This document shows positions 12,204-23,016 of a DNA stretch of 64,000 nucleotides, piece by piece; position 1 is the first letter of the stretch; every line of letters begins with the position of its first letter. Below the pieces are notes generated by a model. The model ran no database searches. It was not told the origin of the DNA and worked only from the letters and a program-made list of their open reading frames with translations. The position numbers and the translations under genes were made by a program. Source of the stretch: Mesostigma viride (lineage: Eukaryota > Streptophyta > Mesostigmatophyceae > Mesostigmatales > Mesostigmataceae); contig RPFO01000622.1 in the NCBI GenBank assembly GCA_009746045.1, forward strand, positions 1 to 64,000. The letters run 5' to 3'.

Positions 12204-12474
12204 CTGGCAACCATGTCGCACATGGTCACACAACCAGGTTCTTTATTAGCAACAGGTTGGAAACAAGCACTAGAAAACATATGTACAGCAACCTGTAAGA
12301 ACCAGCATTCGGGTTGCCCTTGCATGGCCTAACTGTTTGAGGCCAAAGGCGTCGACTTAAGTCCTGGCGACTCTTCTGAACCCCATGGGGAGGGCCAGGC
12401 ATGATTCTCAGCTGGTAGGAGTGACATTCCACACCAACTCCTGTCCAGGAGGGTGTACCTAACCCTGAAGGACC
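12204..12474. repeat. Repeat C, copy 2
   Basis: This is a direct repeat of 2610-2880, with the same ends and a handful of differences. It could be the outer edge of a right-hand LTR whose other part is repeat A copy 2. Confidence 0.75.
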
Positions 12475-13114
12475 AGTTAACGTAAAGGATTTACGTTAGA
12501 TGGATAGAGATTGTTACGCTCTTTCCGACGGCACCTTGAACGCCTCATTTGGTTAAGGAACGTAAAAGTTATGACGTTTCCTAGGCTGTGCCGACAGTAC
12601 CCGGAGCGCCACTGTGGGCGCGTACGGACACAGGATGTACAAGTGTCACTTTGATAGTCCGCAGGACGTTGACAGGACTTGTACAGGACTTGATGGTCAA
12701 TTGATAGGTAGGCGCGCTATAGCGCGCCAGGACCTATGAGACAATTGATGCTGAGCAGCGTACGGATAGGTCCACAGGACTAGCCGTATGGACAATTTTG
12801 ATAGATCTGCGCGCCAAAGGCGTGCCAGAGTCTGTGTAATCAATTGATTGACAGATCAGCTGTGACAGTGCAGCTGAATACTTGGACGCGTCCCTAGCAA
12901 CCTATATGTGTGACTTGGTAGCACCGGGACGCTAGTTCTTGCGTGCACGTTCTCTTGGCACTGCGACCCTGTCGCCTGTGCTGCGTGCAGTCTTGGAAGT
13001 GACGTGACTTACGTCTGTGTTCCTTATTCTTAATAAAGGCAACATTCCTGCAAGAACCATGGCGGAATTCTGTGCAACCCTCTCACAACTCGTATTACTC
13101 GCCTTTTCACGATC
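12475..13114 (+). promoter_or_regulatory. Possible leader or LTR-like region of a gag-like gene
   Basis: The 640 bp contain many short inverted repeats around CAATTGAT, a perfect 18-bp palindrome GGCGCGCTATAGCGCGCC at 12711-12728, and AATAAAG near 13032, just upstream of the gag-like frame. No second copy is present in the window, so an LTR cannot be shown. The promoter role is inference. Confidence 0.3.
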
Positions 13115-13471
13115 ATGCCGAATTCCGAAGACTTCCGCATTCCTACCGATGAGGAAGTAGCTGCTCCGCCGGCAGATCCCTTACCGGCTCCGCGTCCGCG
13201 TGAGCCAAGGCCGGCTGCTCCATCGTGGCAAGCTCTCCTTGACGAAGTCACGATTTCACTCGACGAATTACATCGTCGACAGTGAGCAGCGCTCCCGTTG
13301 CTGGGAGATTTTCCCGAGGATCCCCGCCTGCCGCAGCTGGTGCCGGCGATTCGTGGGCCATTAGACCAAATCCGAAATCGGGGTTCTTTGAACGGAGTTT
13401 CTTCTATACGTGAATGCGGGAACAAGAGGCCGCTGGATGAGCGGCTTATAGGTCGTAGTGTTTACTCGTAG
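13115..13471 (+). pseudogene. Short gag-like ORF interrupted by TGA
   Basis: From ATG 13115 the frame runs 56 codons (Pro/Ala-rich, then LLDEVTISLDELHRRQ) to TGA at 13283-13285. It then continues open in the same frame for another 61 codons to TAG at 13469-13471. The last 30 or so codons lie in repeat X and are shared with the unrelated upstream frame at 14.7 kb. The continuous frame across the TGA suggests one recent nonsense change or readthrough. The family is unknown. Confidence 0.4.
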
Positions 13472-13796
13472 CTGTTTGGCTAGAGCTTTTGTGATTAGTA
13501 GATGCAATATAGTGCATGGTTGAAAAATGAATTAAATAAAATGTGCGTTCCGCGCTTGGGTTGATTATACCCGGGCGGAACGGGGCGTGAGGTGCAGTGC
13601 CCCTGAAAAGAACAACCTACGCATTATTTAATACTAGCCGTGCAGATTCGGGATATTCTACCCCCGGTCTGTACGGTTAGCGTCTTACTAGCATCCACTA
13701 AACATAAGGGTTTAATGACGTCAGTTAGCTAGGGATAAGGGAGGTTTTGCGACTAAAAGCCGCTCTGGCTGGTTTTGTCGGCCTCTTTCTTTGCTC
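13376..13796. repeat. Repeat X, copy 1
   Basis: This 421-bp block is almost identical to 14762-15182 in direct orientation. Its first about 95 bp are the C-terminal end of an open frame, and the rest is non-coding. A 965-bp interval separates the copies, which could suggest a small non-autonomous LTR element. However, X has no TG...CA ends and no visible target-site duplication. Confidence 0.8.
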
Positions 13797-14635
13797 GTTG
13801 TCGTTGCGGCGGCAGCCGCAGCTATGGGTGCTGCGGAGCAAAATCCCAAAAGCACTGGTTGCACTGGCCACTTGGCCAGTGGTGAGACTTCCAGTTGTTA
13901 ACCGGCCAGGCGTAGTTGAATCCTCGCCCGGTTAACTAAAAGAAAAGAAAATGATTACCTCCGGTCCGCACCTTTTCCCCAGCTTGGGGTCTTTGGTGGG
14001 CCGGATGCCGTGACAGGTGCTCAACTGTCGCTTGGTCGGCCCAGTGCGCGAGCTGGTGCTCCGTACCTGGGGATGCTTGCACCCCGGGTTGGAGCCGGAT
14101 GGCTGGCACTGGCGACCCGTGTCTCGGTCCGCGGCCTGCGGCTTTTTCTTCGGAAATTGCTGCTGGCCAGCAAACTTTGCAATTGCCTTCCGCCGAGGGG
14201 GGGGTGGTTGGGGCTGGGGACGGCGATGGGAAAAGCGCCTAAGCTAGAAATTTTTTCCCCACGCATAGAAACCTCGGGGGGAATGCGGTCTTGGCTGAAC
14301 GGACTCTCGTTCAGCCAGGTGCCTGGGGCTGTGGCCTCGGGCATTCGGGCTGGCGGGGCCTGGGCTAGGTCCACGTTTTTTCTCGAAGCACCCCGGGTCT
14401 ATGGGGAGACGGCCATAGCGGTACCGACTCGGGGCCCCGAGAGGGGTCATGATAGGCTGGCCGTGCGCAATCGCAGTGCAAATGCGCTGGGCCTTTTTGG
14501 GCCTGGCCATGCATCCACAGCCGCCGGGCACACGCCTCCCGATGTGGGGGGCTCCCGTTTTGCGGCAGGGCGGTCACTTGTGACAACGAGCAAGGTGGAG
14601 TGCGGCTTCAAGGGAAAGCCAGGGCGGGGGTGATT
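13797..14635. other. GC-rich interval between repeats X and Y
   Basis: The interval is GC-rich. A 207-codon plus-strand frame (14010-14633) and overlapping minus-strand frames are open, but none shows a recognisable domain and they shadow each other. A Cys/His-containing minus-strand stretch near 13950-14150 might be a decayed zinc knuckle. I do not annotate a gene. Confidence 0.35.
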
Positions 14636-14764
14636 GGGCAACGTACTTCATGAAGGGCCTTGAACGGCGTGCCTCCGGGCATGTCAATTAGTGTCACATG
14701 TATGCTTCCACTTATTGTTTTAATGAAGATGCTGGTTTTTGTGGGAGCTACGTGGGACATGAAT
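14636..14764. repeat. Repeat Y, copy 1
   Basis: This 129-bp block is repeated at 15216-15344. It ends in GGGACATGAAT and overlaps the start of repeat X copy 2 by 3 bp, so Y1 is directly fused to X2. Confidence 0.8.
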
Positions 14765-15182
14765 CGGGGTTCTTTGAACGGAGTTTCTTCTATACGTGAA
14801 TGCGGGAACAAGAGGCCGCTGGATGAGCGGCTTATAGGTCGTAGTGTTTACTCGTAGCTGTTTGGCTAGAGCTTTTGTGATTAGTAGATGCAATATAGTG
14901 CATGGTTGAAAAATGAATTAAATAAAATGTGCGTTCCGCGCTTGGGTTGATTATACCCGGGCGGAACGGGGCGTGAGGTGCAGTGCCCCTGAAAAGAACA
15001 ACCTACGCATTATTTAATACTAGCCGTGCAGATTCGGGATATTCTACCCCCGGTCTGTACGGTTAGCGTCTTACTAGCATCCACTAAACATAAGGGTTTA
15101 ATGACGTCAGTTAGCTAGGGATAAGGGAGGTTTTGCGACTAAAAGCCGCTCTGGCTGGTTTTGTCGGCCTCTTTCTTTGCTC
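14762..15182. repeat. Repeat X, copy 2
   Basis: This is a direct repeat of 13376-13796. The open frame entering from repeat Y continues in frame into the X coding tail (SLNGVSSIRECGNKRPLDER). The same tail is therefore attached to two different upstream sequences. Confidence 0.8.
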
Positions 15183-15215
15183 CCCACCCACCCACCCTTG
15201 TCTTGGTTGCCTCTA

Positions 15216-15344
15216 GGGCAACGTACTTCATGAAGGGCCTTGAACGGCGTGCCTCCGGGCATGTCAATTAGTGTCACATGTATGCTTCCACTTATTGTTT
15301 TAATGAAGATGCTGGTTTTTGTGGGAGCTACGTGGGACATGAAT
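15216..15344. repeat. Repeat Y, copy 2
   Basis: Identical or nearly so to 14636-14764. Here Y continues into a different coding stretch (15345-15689) instead of repeat X. Confidence 0.8.
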
Positions 15345-15689
15345 ATTCTTTCGGCTTTTACGGTCCAGGTCCGCGGCGGCCTGCGTTCGGTGAACGAAGT
15401 CACCACCGCCATTGAGGAGGTGGATAACGCAATTTCCTCGCTCACCGGGTACCAGCGCAACTTGCAAAACTGGGCCTCGACGCGCACGGGGGGCGCGCCG
15501 GTGGTCACTACAAATTTGTTTCAAGACCTCGCGTTGCTTTCGCTGCTTACTCGCGGCGTTCGCACTCGCGAGCGCCAGGTCCTCATAAACCTGGTCGCTT
15601 TTCTCTCGGCCTTGCGTGAGTGGATCCCAGCGGGCTGGGAGCTTCTTTCCATTTTTACGCATCCTCTTCGCCTCGTCGCGCGTCGGTGA
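15261..15689 (+). CDS. Unknown ORF, gag-like composition
   Basis: An open frame from ATG 15261 of 142 codons passes through repeat Y2 and continues into unique sequence. That unique part is predicted alpha-helical (VNEVTTAIEEVDNAISSLTGYQRN, then LFQDLALLSLLTRGVRTRE). I recognise no family. The helical character and mobile-element setting suggest a capsid-like or coiled segment, but this is a guess. The first 28 codons in Y2 may not be translated. Confidence 0.35.
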   Translation: MSISVTCMLPLIVLMKMLVFVGATWDMNILSAFTVQVRGGLRSVNEVTTAIEEVDNAISSLTGYQRNLQNWASTRTGGAPVVTTNLFQDLALLSLLTRGVRTRERQVLINLVAFLSALREWIPAGWELLSIFTHPLRLVARR

Positions 15690-15997
15690 ATTGCAATTTT
15701 TGACCCGACGCAAAACCCGGCGAATACACCGGTTTTGATCCATACCGGTGCAGGTCCGGCTCACACGCCGGAAATGGAGGATCCCGAGTTTACATATGAG
15801 TACTGTGATTTTCGGGGCCTTGACTACTGAATAAGGCGGCCATTTTTCCAGTGCTCGTCGGCGTTTAGTCGACTTTTCAACGGCGTTTCGCGGGGGCGGC
15901 GGCGACACCGGTGCAGGCGGCATTAGTTGACAGTTGTACATACTTTCTTTTGCTGCTTTACTCAGCAGGTGTTTGCTAAGACAGCTTGTAGTACATC

Positions 15998-16416
15998 ATG
16001 GCGGACGGGCGCCGTAGCAAGGGTGCCCCAGCCAGTGGTAATAATGGAGGTGCAGGTAGTGGGACCGCTCACGTAGATGACATGGGGGTTACCGGCGAGA
16101 TTACCAATGTACCTATTAATAATAATACACATGCTGTCTCTGGATATGATCTCACCACCCAGGGTCTCCTTACTGTATTGTTAATCAGCTGCAACCTGTC
16201 ACTTCAGACTCTAAGCCAAAGCACGCAGAGGAGTTTGTGGAAGGACTAGAGGGGTTTCCAAGTTTGTACGGTGGTACAAACTGTTATCAGATCTGGATAG
16301 GCAGCCAGACTTTTGGCAAGTGCACAGATCAGATTAAAGACCTCACTAGAGAGTGCAAGAAGGCCAACAAGGCCTGGGCCGTCTACGTGGCAGAGCTGAG
16401 GGAGCTGCTACACTAG
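15998..16416 (+). pseudogene. Small unknown gene with one frameshift
   Basis: ATG at 15998 opens a Gly/Asn-rich N-terminus that runs to about 16180. The original frame then ends at 16249. A frame shifted by one base continues open through a Trp/Tyr/Cys-containing helical stretch (LYGGTNCYQIWIGSQTFGKC, then AVYVAELRELLH) to TAG at 16414-16416. Together they would give about 139 residues. No family is recognised. Either a single-base indel or a programmed frameshift would explain it. Confidence 0.4.
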
Positions 16417-16481
16417 TAGTGTAGAGGATCAACGGAAGAAAGTGGGGATCCATTGGCAGGATAAATACCAAGGGTGGGAGG

Positions 16482-16720
16482 ATCAGTAATTCGATATCGA
16501 ATTAGTAATTCGATGCGGAAGTAAAACCCTAGTTAGGGAGCCGCTTAATATTCCGCCCCAACGCGCAAAGGTTTTAAGTTGTACAAGCTAGTGCTTATAC
16601 TTTTTATGCGCAAACCTTTTTAGCTAAGGTTAACGCATATTCTTACATCCTGCGCAGGATGTAAGAATATGCGTTAACCTTAGCTAAAAAGGTTTGCGCA
16701 TAAAAAGTATAAGCACTAGC
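16482..16720. mobile_element. Foldback element FB1 with perfect 134-bp palindrome
   Basis: Positions 16587-16720 form a perfect palindrome with two 67-bp arms and no loop (centre 16653/16654, CCTGC/GCAGG). The 105 bp before it (from ATCAGTAATTCGATATCGAA) are shared with a second copy at 50861-51108. Shared flank plus hairpin defines a dispersed non-autonomous foldback or hairpin-MITE family. No coding capacity is present. Confidence 0.85.
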
Positions 16721-17175
16721 AGTTGGAATGCGTCGTGAGACGTAGGACAACTGACGAAAGCTGGAAATGAGAATGACGATTGTATTAGCAATAATACAAG
16801 GAATGTAATGAAAGCTTGAGGGCTCAGGATGGAACTGGGCAAACTCGGGTGCTGCGGCACTCCCCAGTGCTACGCCTATATGCCTATGGCAGCGCTACCT
16901 GCAGCGCCTACCAGTGGACAACTGTACACTGCAATGCCATGCGACCACGTCACTAGCATCCACTACACTCGGCCCGTCAGACCCGTATATCCCGGATCTG
17001 GCGGGCCAAGCTAGAGCCTAGTAACAGTCTGGCACGCACTACACGTCAGTCCACATGACACCGCAGGACCGTACGCCCTGCCGTACAGTACTAAGGTGTC
17101 CCGCTCAGCCGCGGTAGGCAATACGCGGCGCGCAGGCCGGAAATCCGTGTGTCAGCCTAAATTGTCTAATCACCA

Positions 17176-17205
17176 AGAAAATGTCCTCAAATGAGGACAT
17201 TTTCT
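17176..17205. other. Perfect short hairpin
   Basis: A 14-bp inverted repeat (AGAAAATGTCCTCA and its complement) is separated by AA. The stem contains GAAAATGTCC, also found twice upstream of the CACTA-like gene (21759 and 21817). This could be subterminal transposon sequence or a transcription stop signal; the role is unknown. Confidence 0.6.
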
Positions 17206-18183
17206 AGCATGGATACCATTTGTAATAACTAACACATGTCAACACATCCATGGGTACGGCATGGAACCATTGTCATTTATGATATGTTCAAGAGTTGCAA
17301 TGCTTAACATCCATGAAATATGCTCATTGTATAATTGTTTACGATGTATGAATGCAGGGGGGTCGCTACGCGAGTGACCAAATAGCACTCAAGTCAACAA
17401 TATGCCAAGAAAGAAGGCATGGCCAGGTCATGGCTGGTCCTGAAAATGCACCCAGGGTGCCCACAACATGTCTATGTTACACCCTCGCAGTCCTAGACCA
17501 TGCAGCCTGCCAGGGGGGGGGGCACAAAATGAACTGGCAGCCAGGGACCATGGTGCAGGCCAAACAGCAGGTATAAAGCTAGCTCAGTCCAAAGAGTGAA
17601 ATATGATGCAAATACTTGCCAAGGTTAGGTCCATGATCGTTAGTAGAGGCTCGGCGGCCACCACGGTGCTAAACCATCATGTTGAACCCTTACGTTATAT
17701 AAAACATATACTGCAAAGAGGCACAAGTTGTAACACAAGCACAATGTAAACATGACAAGCTCAAGTTTCCAAGCCAGTCTTGATCACTTGGACATGAGTT
17801 GAAGCATTAGAAACATATGGGCAACATACCAGCAAGCCTTGAAAAACTTCTCAGCAACAAGGCAGTATATGTGTTGAATCAAACTACCACATCGCAATTA
17901 ATTAAGCACAGCGACTTCTACTTGCTGCTGTTTTGATAACGCAAGGCCGTTTACCTTTTCAGTGACGCAACGGTAAAAGAAAGTACCGCCCAGCAAACTT
18001 CCGTTATCCCCCAGACATAAACGTAATCAAAACCACGAAGTTGGGCATTGAAAGCAACCGGAATTATCACGTCTGCAGGAGTTATAGGTTACAATCCGCT
18101 TAACACGCTTACTTAGAAGGATGCGGTTGAGAATGACAGTCGGATCCTTGTTCTTTACGTGCGCCCACACTAGGAACTCGTTG

Positions 18184-18536
18184 GTGGTAAAAGTGGTAAA
18201 AGTGGTAAAAGTGGGTGGTAAAAAGTGGTAAAAAGTGGTAAAAAGTGATAAAAAGTGGTAAAAAGTGGTAAAAAGTGGTAAAAAGTGGTAAAAAGTGGTA
18301 AAACGGTGGGAAAACGCTAGGAGAAAAGCAGGTGGTAAAATCATTTTACCACCTTTTACCACCCCTTTTACCACCAAAGTGGTAAAAAATACCACCAAGT
18401 GGTAAAAGCGAGGGTGGTAAAAACACGCCACACAGTGGTAAAAGTGAGGGTGGTAAAAAGTGGTAAAAAGTGGTAAAAATGAGGGTGGTAAAAAAATACC
18501 ACAAAGTGGTAAAAATGACAGTGATAAAAAAGGGGA
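18184..18536. repeat. GTGGTAAAA minisatellite
   Basis: About 350 bp consist of imperfect units of 9-11 bp with the core GTGGTAAAA. Some segments are inverted (TTTTACCACC near 18345-18375), so the block can fold. The minus-strand frames through it (Phe/Leu/Pro/His-rich) come from the repeat and are not genes. Confidence 0.85.
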
Positions 18537-19102
18537 AAATGCAGATTTTGCCAGCATTACAACACAAGCACTGTTAAGAACAGCTTAACAGGCCATCATT
18601 CCAAATGGTTTCTTTATTACAAATAATAATACATCCCATTAACAGTTGTCTCTCTTGATTTACAATGAGGATTTAGCCCCACATTGGGCGTCTCATCGAT
18701 ACGTTTACACCATTGTGAAATAACACAGGCCGCATCAAGCCCAGCCAATTAATTTACTTCTTCTTCAGGTGTCATCATGATCAATGATGCTTCTTTGCCT
18801 GAACAAAGCCACACAGTTGCCAGCACTCATGCTCTGGAGGCCTGCAGGCACACAGAGCACCACCATTGAAGAGGACACAAGGGCAGCAAGGCAGGGGGGG
18901 GGGGGCAGTCAGGCACGGCAGATAGTTGTTGCCCAGCAAAACATCCTATGCATGGTGAAATGGGTTATGCCTGTGGGTATGATGCATGACCTAGCATGAG
19001 AGTGATACATACATGAGTAACAAAAATATACGCACATGGCAATTGGGTGTGACAACACCACATCACTACATAGCTAAAACGTGCTTCAGAAAAAACATTC
19101 CA

Positions 19103-21347
19103 CTAAATTACCGGATCAGGAGTCTGACTCTGGGACTCCTTTGCTTGCCGCTCCAGCTCAACTTTCCGCTGCGCTTTTGCCATCATGGCCTTGAGCGCGG
19201 CAAGCTCCAGTTCCGCCTCGGTGAGATCTGGCGCGGAGGGAGCATCGGCAGACGCCGTTGCGGCCGGAGAGCTAGAGGCAGGCGGGATCGCTGGCGCGGA
19301 GGGAGCACCGGCAGACTCCGTTGCGGTCGAAGAGCTAGAGGCAGGCGGGATCGCTGGCGCGGAGGGAGCACCGGCAGACGCCATTGCGGGCGAAGGGCTA
19401 GAGGCAGGCGGGATCGCTGGCGCGGAGGGAGCACCGGCAGACACCGTTGCGGCCGGAGAGCTAGAGGCAGGCGGGATCGCTGGCGCGGAGGGAGCACCGG
19501 CAGACACCGTTGCGGTCGAAGAGCTAGAGGCAGGCGGGATCGCTGGCGCGGAGGGAGCACCGGCAGACGCCTTCTCCTTGGGTGGCGCCCGCGCTCGCTT
19601 GGCCGGTACATACTCATCCGACACCTCCTCCTTCTCCTCTGCTGGCCCCCAACTCTCCTTCAATTTTGCACGTGCGCCTCGAAGGTCGTCGTCAGTGACG
19701 TTGCCCAGAAGGACCCACGCATTCTCGTTGCCCTCGGCGTCACCGTAATGCATCGTGGCAAAGTCAACAAACAGCATTTGCGAGCCCCCATCACGCTCCA
19801 CAAACCGCGTGCCGTAAGGGGCCTTGAGCTTCGGCTTCACCTCCACCACTTTGCCAGGCTCCCAAACATACGCAGCCGGCCGCGCCCCATCGCGCTCGTA
19901 CTTGTACCTTTGTGCCACGAAGGCCCCGTGCAGTGCTTCTCCGAAACCACCAGGGCCCGGTCGCTCTTGAACCACCGCGGTTGGCAGTAAGGTGCTCAGA
20001 TAGTGCGCAAGCCCCAAGTCCATGGGACCACTAGGAAGCTTTCGCTTTGCAGCCGGCTTCTTGCTGGCGGCCGGCTTCTTGCTGGCGGCCGGCTTGTTGC
20101 TGGCGGGTGGCTTGTTGACGGCGGGGCGCGACGTGATGGGCTCGAAGACATCTGGCTTGATGGCAGGCACACGAGCAGGCGGGAGACCATCCGGCATTGG
20201 CAGGTCGGCCAGCTTGGGCACCGGAGTGGGCGGCTCCACGGTGTTGTTGGGCACCGGAGGGGACGGCTGCACAGCGTTGCTGGGCACCGGAGGGGGCGGC
20301 ATGACAGGCTGCGTGCCAACGGGAGGGGGCGGCGGTACAACCTTCTTGGCCACCGGAGGGGGCGGCATGACAGGCTGCTTGGGAACGGGAGGGGGCGGCG
20401 GTACAACCTTCTTGGCCACCGGAGGCGGCGGCCTCACATCCGATACCTCCACAGGTGCAGGCGCGTACCCTGCCACTTCCTGCTCTAACTCCTCCTCAAG
20501 GGCTTGGAGCCGAGCTCTGAGTCTCCGAATTTCATCTGCTCGGACGCCTGTGGCATGCTGCACAGGCTTGGCCTCCGGCTTGACCTCCGGCTTTACTTCC
20601 GGCTTTACTTCCGGCTTGACCTCCGGCTTGGCCGCCGGCTTGGCCGCCGGCTTGGCCGCCGGCTTTGCCGCCGGCTTGGCAGCAGGAGTTGTCTGCAAGC
20701 AGAGGGCGGGGCATGCAATAAGGACGTTAACATTCGGGAAGTCGGTTAGTAGCAGACCTGCGATGAAAGAAAAAACCAAGAAGCTTGCAGACTCCTGTAG
20801 CTAAAGATAGCGTTATTACCTTTGGCATGTTGGTCACGTCGCTTAGCGCTTTGGTATTTTCCTTCACGTCATCATCCTCGTCCTCGGCAAAACTCTGCCT
20901 CTTTTTTAAGCTGGAGTTGCTTAGCCACCGGCTCAGCTCCTTTTTTACGAATTCTTCAACACTTAGGGCTTTGGGTTTGGAGCCCTTGGGCTTCTGGGCG
21001 GTGAGCTCACCAGTCGTCGGGTCTAGCACCCAGCTGGATGCCTCATACTTATCCAGCTCGGCACGGTTGTCGTCAGCCACACATGTTTCTAGAAAGTTTA
21101 TGCAGCTCTTCTTTACCCGGTTAATGAGAGCATCAACCATGGCGCCATCCTGTTCCTTGAGGACATACCCCTCTACGAGGTATGCACGGCCAAAGGTCGT
21201 GATTTGAAGTCTTAAGGTCCGCACATATTCCGAGGGAACGACGTTTTGTTTCGGCTTTTCCTCTTCTGTCGCTCTTGCATCAAATCGCTCCCACTCCTCA
21301 GGACTGCACACGTGAGCCGGTCGTAGCACTGCTACCCTTCTCGGCAT
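19103..21347 (-). CDS. Two-exon gene, unknown Pro/Ala/Lys-rich protein
   Basis: Exon 1 (21347-20820, real ATG) encodes 176 residues of globular, helical sequence, including VRTLRLQITTFGRAYLVEGY and KALSVEEFVKKELSRWLSNS. A GT-AG intron (20819-20693, 127 bp, phase 0) leads to exon 2 (20692-19103, 529 residues). Exon 2 begins with TTPAAKPAAK and PEVK repeats, has one leucine-rich coiled-coil turn, and then a long proline-rich block. A conserved-looking core follows (YGTRFVERDGGSQMLFVDF...YGDAEGN). Five near-identical repeats of about 24-27 residues (SAGAPSAPAIPPASSS) end it. The total is about 705 residues with all splice phases intact. The family is unknown. It may be an accessory gene of a nearby transposon. 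The C-terminal repeats look recently expanded. Confidence 0.7.
19237..19566 (-). repeat. Coding minisatellite (about 60-75 bp unit) in exon 2
   Basis: Five tandem units, each with GGCGGGATCGCTGGCGCGGA on the plus strand, encode the Ser/Ala/Gly/Pro repeats at the C-terminal end of the 19.1-21.3 kb gene. Units are nearly identical and differ mainly in the codons before SSS, suggesting recent unequal exchange. Unit number may vary between alleles. Confidence 0.8.
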
Positions 21348-22287
21348 TTACAACGTTCGGTCGCACACCACCATGCAGATGACCAAGGCTGGCTAAGTCC
21401 GGAATCCCCCCGTTTTGCGAACGGAGACGGTGCCAACGTATACATGACGCACTGCACCTGCCTCTGTCCGCCGTTGGATTCAGCAGATCGACGAACCTGG
21501 CAGCATCCCGCGCAAAAATTTTTTGAACGTCTTTCGCCCAACGGCAGCTACACAAACGGCCGGACCGCACGCCTCGCGCGGGGCCCGCACGCCCCGCGCG
21601 GCTGCGTGCGGATCGGCTATAAACTCCGTACTGCTTGGTACAAGTACAGAGGCCTCAGGAGCTAAGGCTGTACCGTTTCAGTAGACTTCTACCAATGAGC
21701 CCGTGACTAACCAACACTACCGTACACTGACCGTAATATCTACCATTTGAATGACTGAGAAAATGTCCGTTCGACCTACTGGCTATATTTGGAATAAACG
21801 TACACCTATTTACCTGGAAAATGTCCGTTCGATCAAAAGGGATCGACGACATCGAAAGCGTTGGCGAGCAGACACAAACTTGCAACGGACTTAGCGGCTA
21901 TCACGGCGGCGGGTGGCACCAGAAAAATGGCGGTCCCACCCATGGATACCGGAATCGAGCCGAACACTTACATCGACACACACATGCTAGCTGGCCAAAT
22001 TTCGTGATGTCTCCTTTCCTTCCTCCACGGATACCTACATTGTCCAGTTTCATTGGTCATCCTGCCGGCTTCCTGAGTTTTATCGCCAAATTATGTTGGA
22101 TGCGTTCCTGGAAATGTCGACTGAGCCGGACTTCATGGTCACGGTTGATTAGTGAGCTGCCAGTGGTCTCACTGGCGCAGACGCCCTAGCGTGGCTCGAT
22201 TTGTGATCCCGATGGCGACTGGTTAGCCACGGAGGGCCGGCATTGACCATCAACGGTCGATGCCGGCCCTCCATGTAGAGATTGTAA
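21348..22287. other. 5' flank of two divergent genes
   Basis: No gene is supported. The interval separates the minus-strand gene starting at 21347 from the plus-strand CACTA-like gene starting at 22288. Two direct repeats GAAAATGTCCGTTCGA lie at 21759-21774 and 21817-21832. A strong hairpin lies at 22231-22272, just before the CACTA-like ATG. These may be promoter elements or transposon subterminal repeats. Confidence 0.45.
22231..22272. promoter_or_regulatory. Hairpin just upstream of CACTA-like ORF
   Basis: GGAGGGCCGGCAT at 22231-22243 pairs with ATGCCGGCCCTCC at 22260-22272, and the inner bases GACC/GGTC can extend the stem. It ends 15 bp before the ATG at 22288. If transcribed it would sit in the 5' leader. 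The function is unknown. Confidence 0.6.
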
Positions 22288-22901
22288 ATGCGTCAAGGAC
22301 AGACAGTCGATGAATTCATGGCCGAGGACCCTGACGACGGGTCGGCCAGTGGGGAGGATGCAGCACGCCAGTTTGCTAGAAATTATGACGAAGCAGTGGC
22401 CAGAGTCAAGGACGATACGCCATTGTACCCGGGATCTGAGAGCAAGGCCTTGATGTTTACATTGCAATTGCTGACGCTAATGGGGGAAAACTCATGCCCT
22501 CAGAGCTTTGCTGATGAGCTCTTCAAGCTGTTGGGAAACGTTCTCCCCGCGGGCAACACTCTGCCCGACAGTATCTGGAAGGCACGGAAAGTGATCAAAG
22601 GCTTGGGCTTGGGGTACCGTGTGTACGATGCCTGCCCATGCGAGGGTTACTTGTACAAGGACAAGATTACTAAGAGCTGCCCTCTTTGCAAGCTGTCGCG
22701 CTACGAGACGTACACTGACAGAAACGGTGACATCGTCAACTCGCGGAAAGCGCATCGCCAGGTTAGGCACTTCCCCCTGATGGATCGGATTAGGGCCTGG
22801 TTCCGAGTCCCGGAAATGGCGGAAGCCCTTCAGTACGCTGCGAAACATGAAAACAGGGAGCCAGACTCATCCACGCGCGTTGTGGACGGCTTGAAAGGCA
22901 G
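22288..22901 (+). pseudogene. CACTA (TNP2-like) transposase, N-terminal exon only
   Basis: ATG 22288 opens about 205 codons ending at a possible splice donor (GGCAG, then GTTTGC). The protein carries the N-terminal signature of CACTA/En-Spm transposases in order: LFKLLGNVLPAGNTLPDS, then ARKVIKGLGLGYRVYDACPCE, a CPLCKLSRYE zinc-like motif, and RHFPLMDRIRAWFRV. The catalytic part that normally follows is not seen; 130 bp downstream the sequence changes to a minus-strand frame. The gene is therefore truncated. In intact elements this protein cuts and pastes DNA with CACTA ends, which I did not find here. Confidence 0.8.
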
Positions 22902-23016
22902 GTTTGCACTTGTTTCTACGCCTTCTGTTATGCAATGTGTGCCAAAGTATCAAGTTCGAGATTTTTCCTCTTGCGCTTATCTTTTGTTTGTACTGCTCTG
23001 ATGGATACCTTTCTTT

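Larger units (their letters stand above)
16721..19102. other. Intergenic region with small repeats
   Basis: No supported gene lies in these 2.4 kb. It contains a 14-bp-stem hairpin at 17176-17205, the GTGGTAAAA minisatellite at about 18184-18536, and G homopolymers near 17513 and 18896. Part of it is probably 3' flank of the minus-strand gene that ends at 19103. Confidence 0.5.

Noticed and set aside
14010-14633. 207-codon plus-strand ORF
   Set aside because: It is GC-rich with competing frames on the other strand, no recognisable domain, and an unknown start context.
13376-15182. Complete small LTR retrotransposon with repeat X as LTR
   Set aside because: X lacks TG...CA ends, primer-binding site, polypurine tract and target duplication, so I only report the direct repeats.
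18027-18567. Phe/Leu/Pro-rich minus-strand frames
   Set aside because: They are produced by the GTGGTAAAA minisatellite.
20003-20804. Plus-strand frames opposite the 19.1-21.3 kb gene
   Set aside because: They are antisense shadows of a proline/alanine/lysine-rich exon; the minus strand has matching splice sites and a clean 705-residue product.
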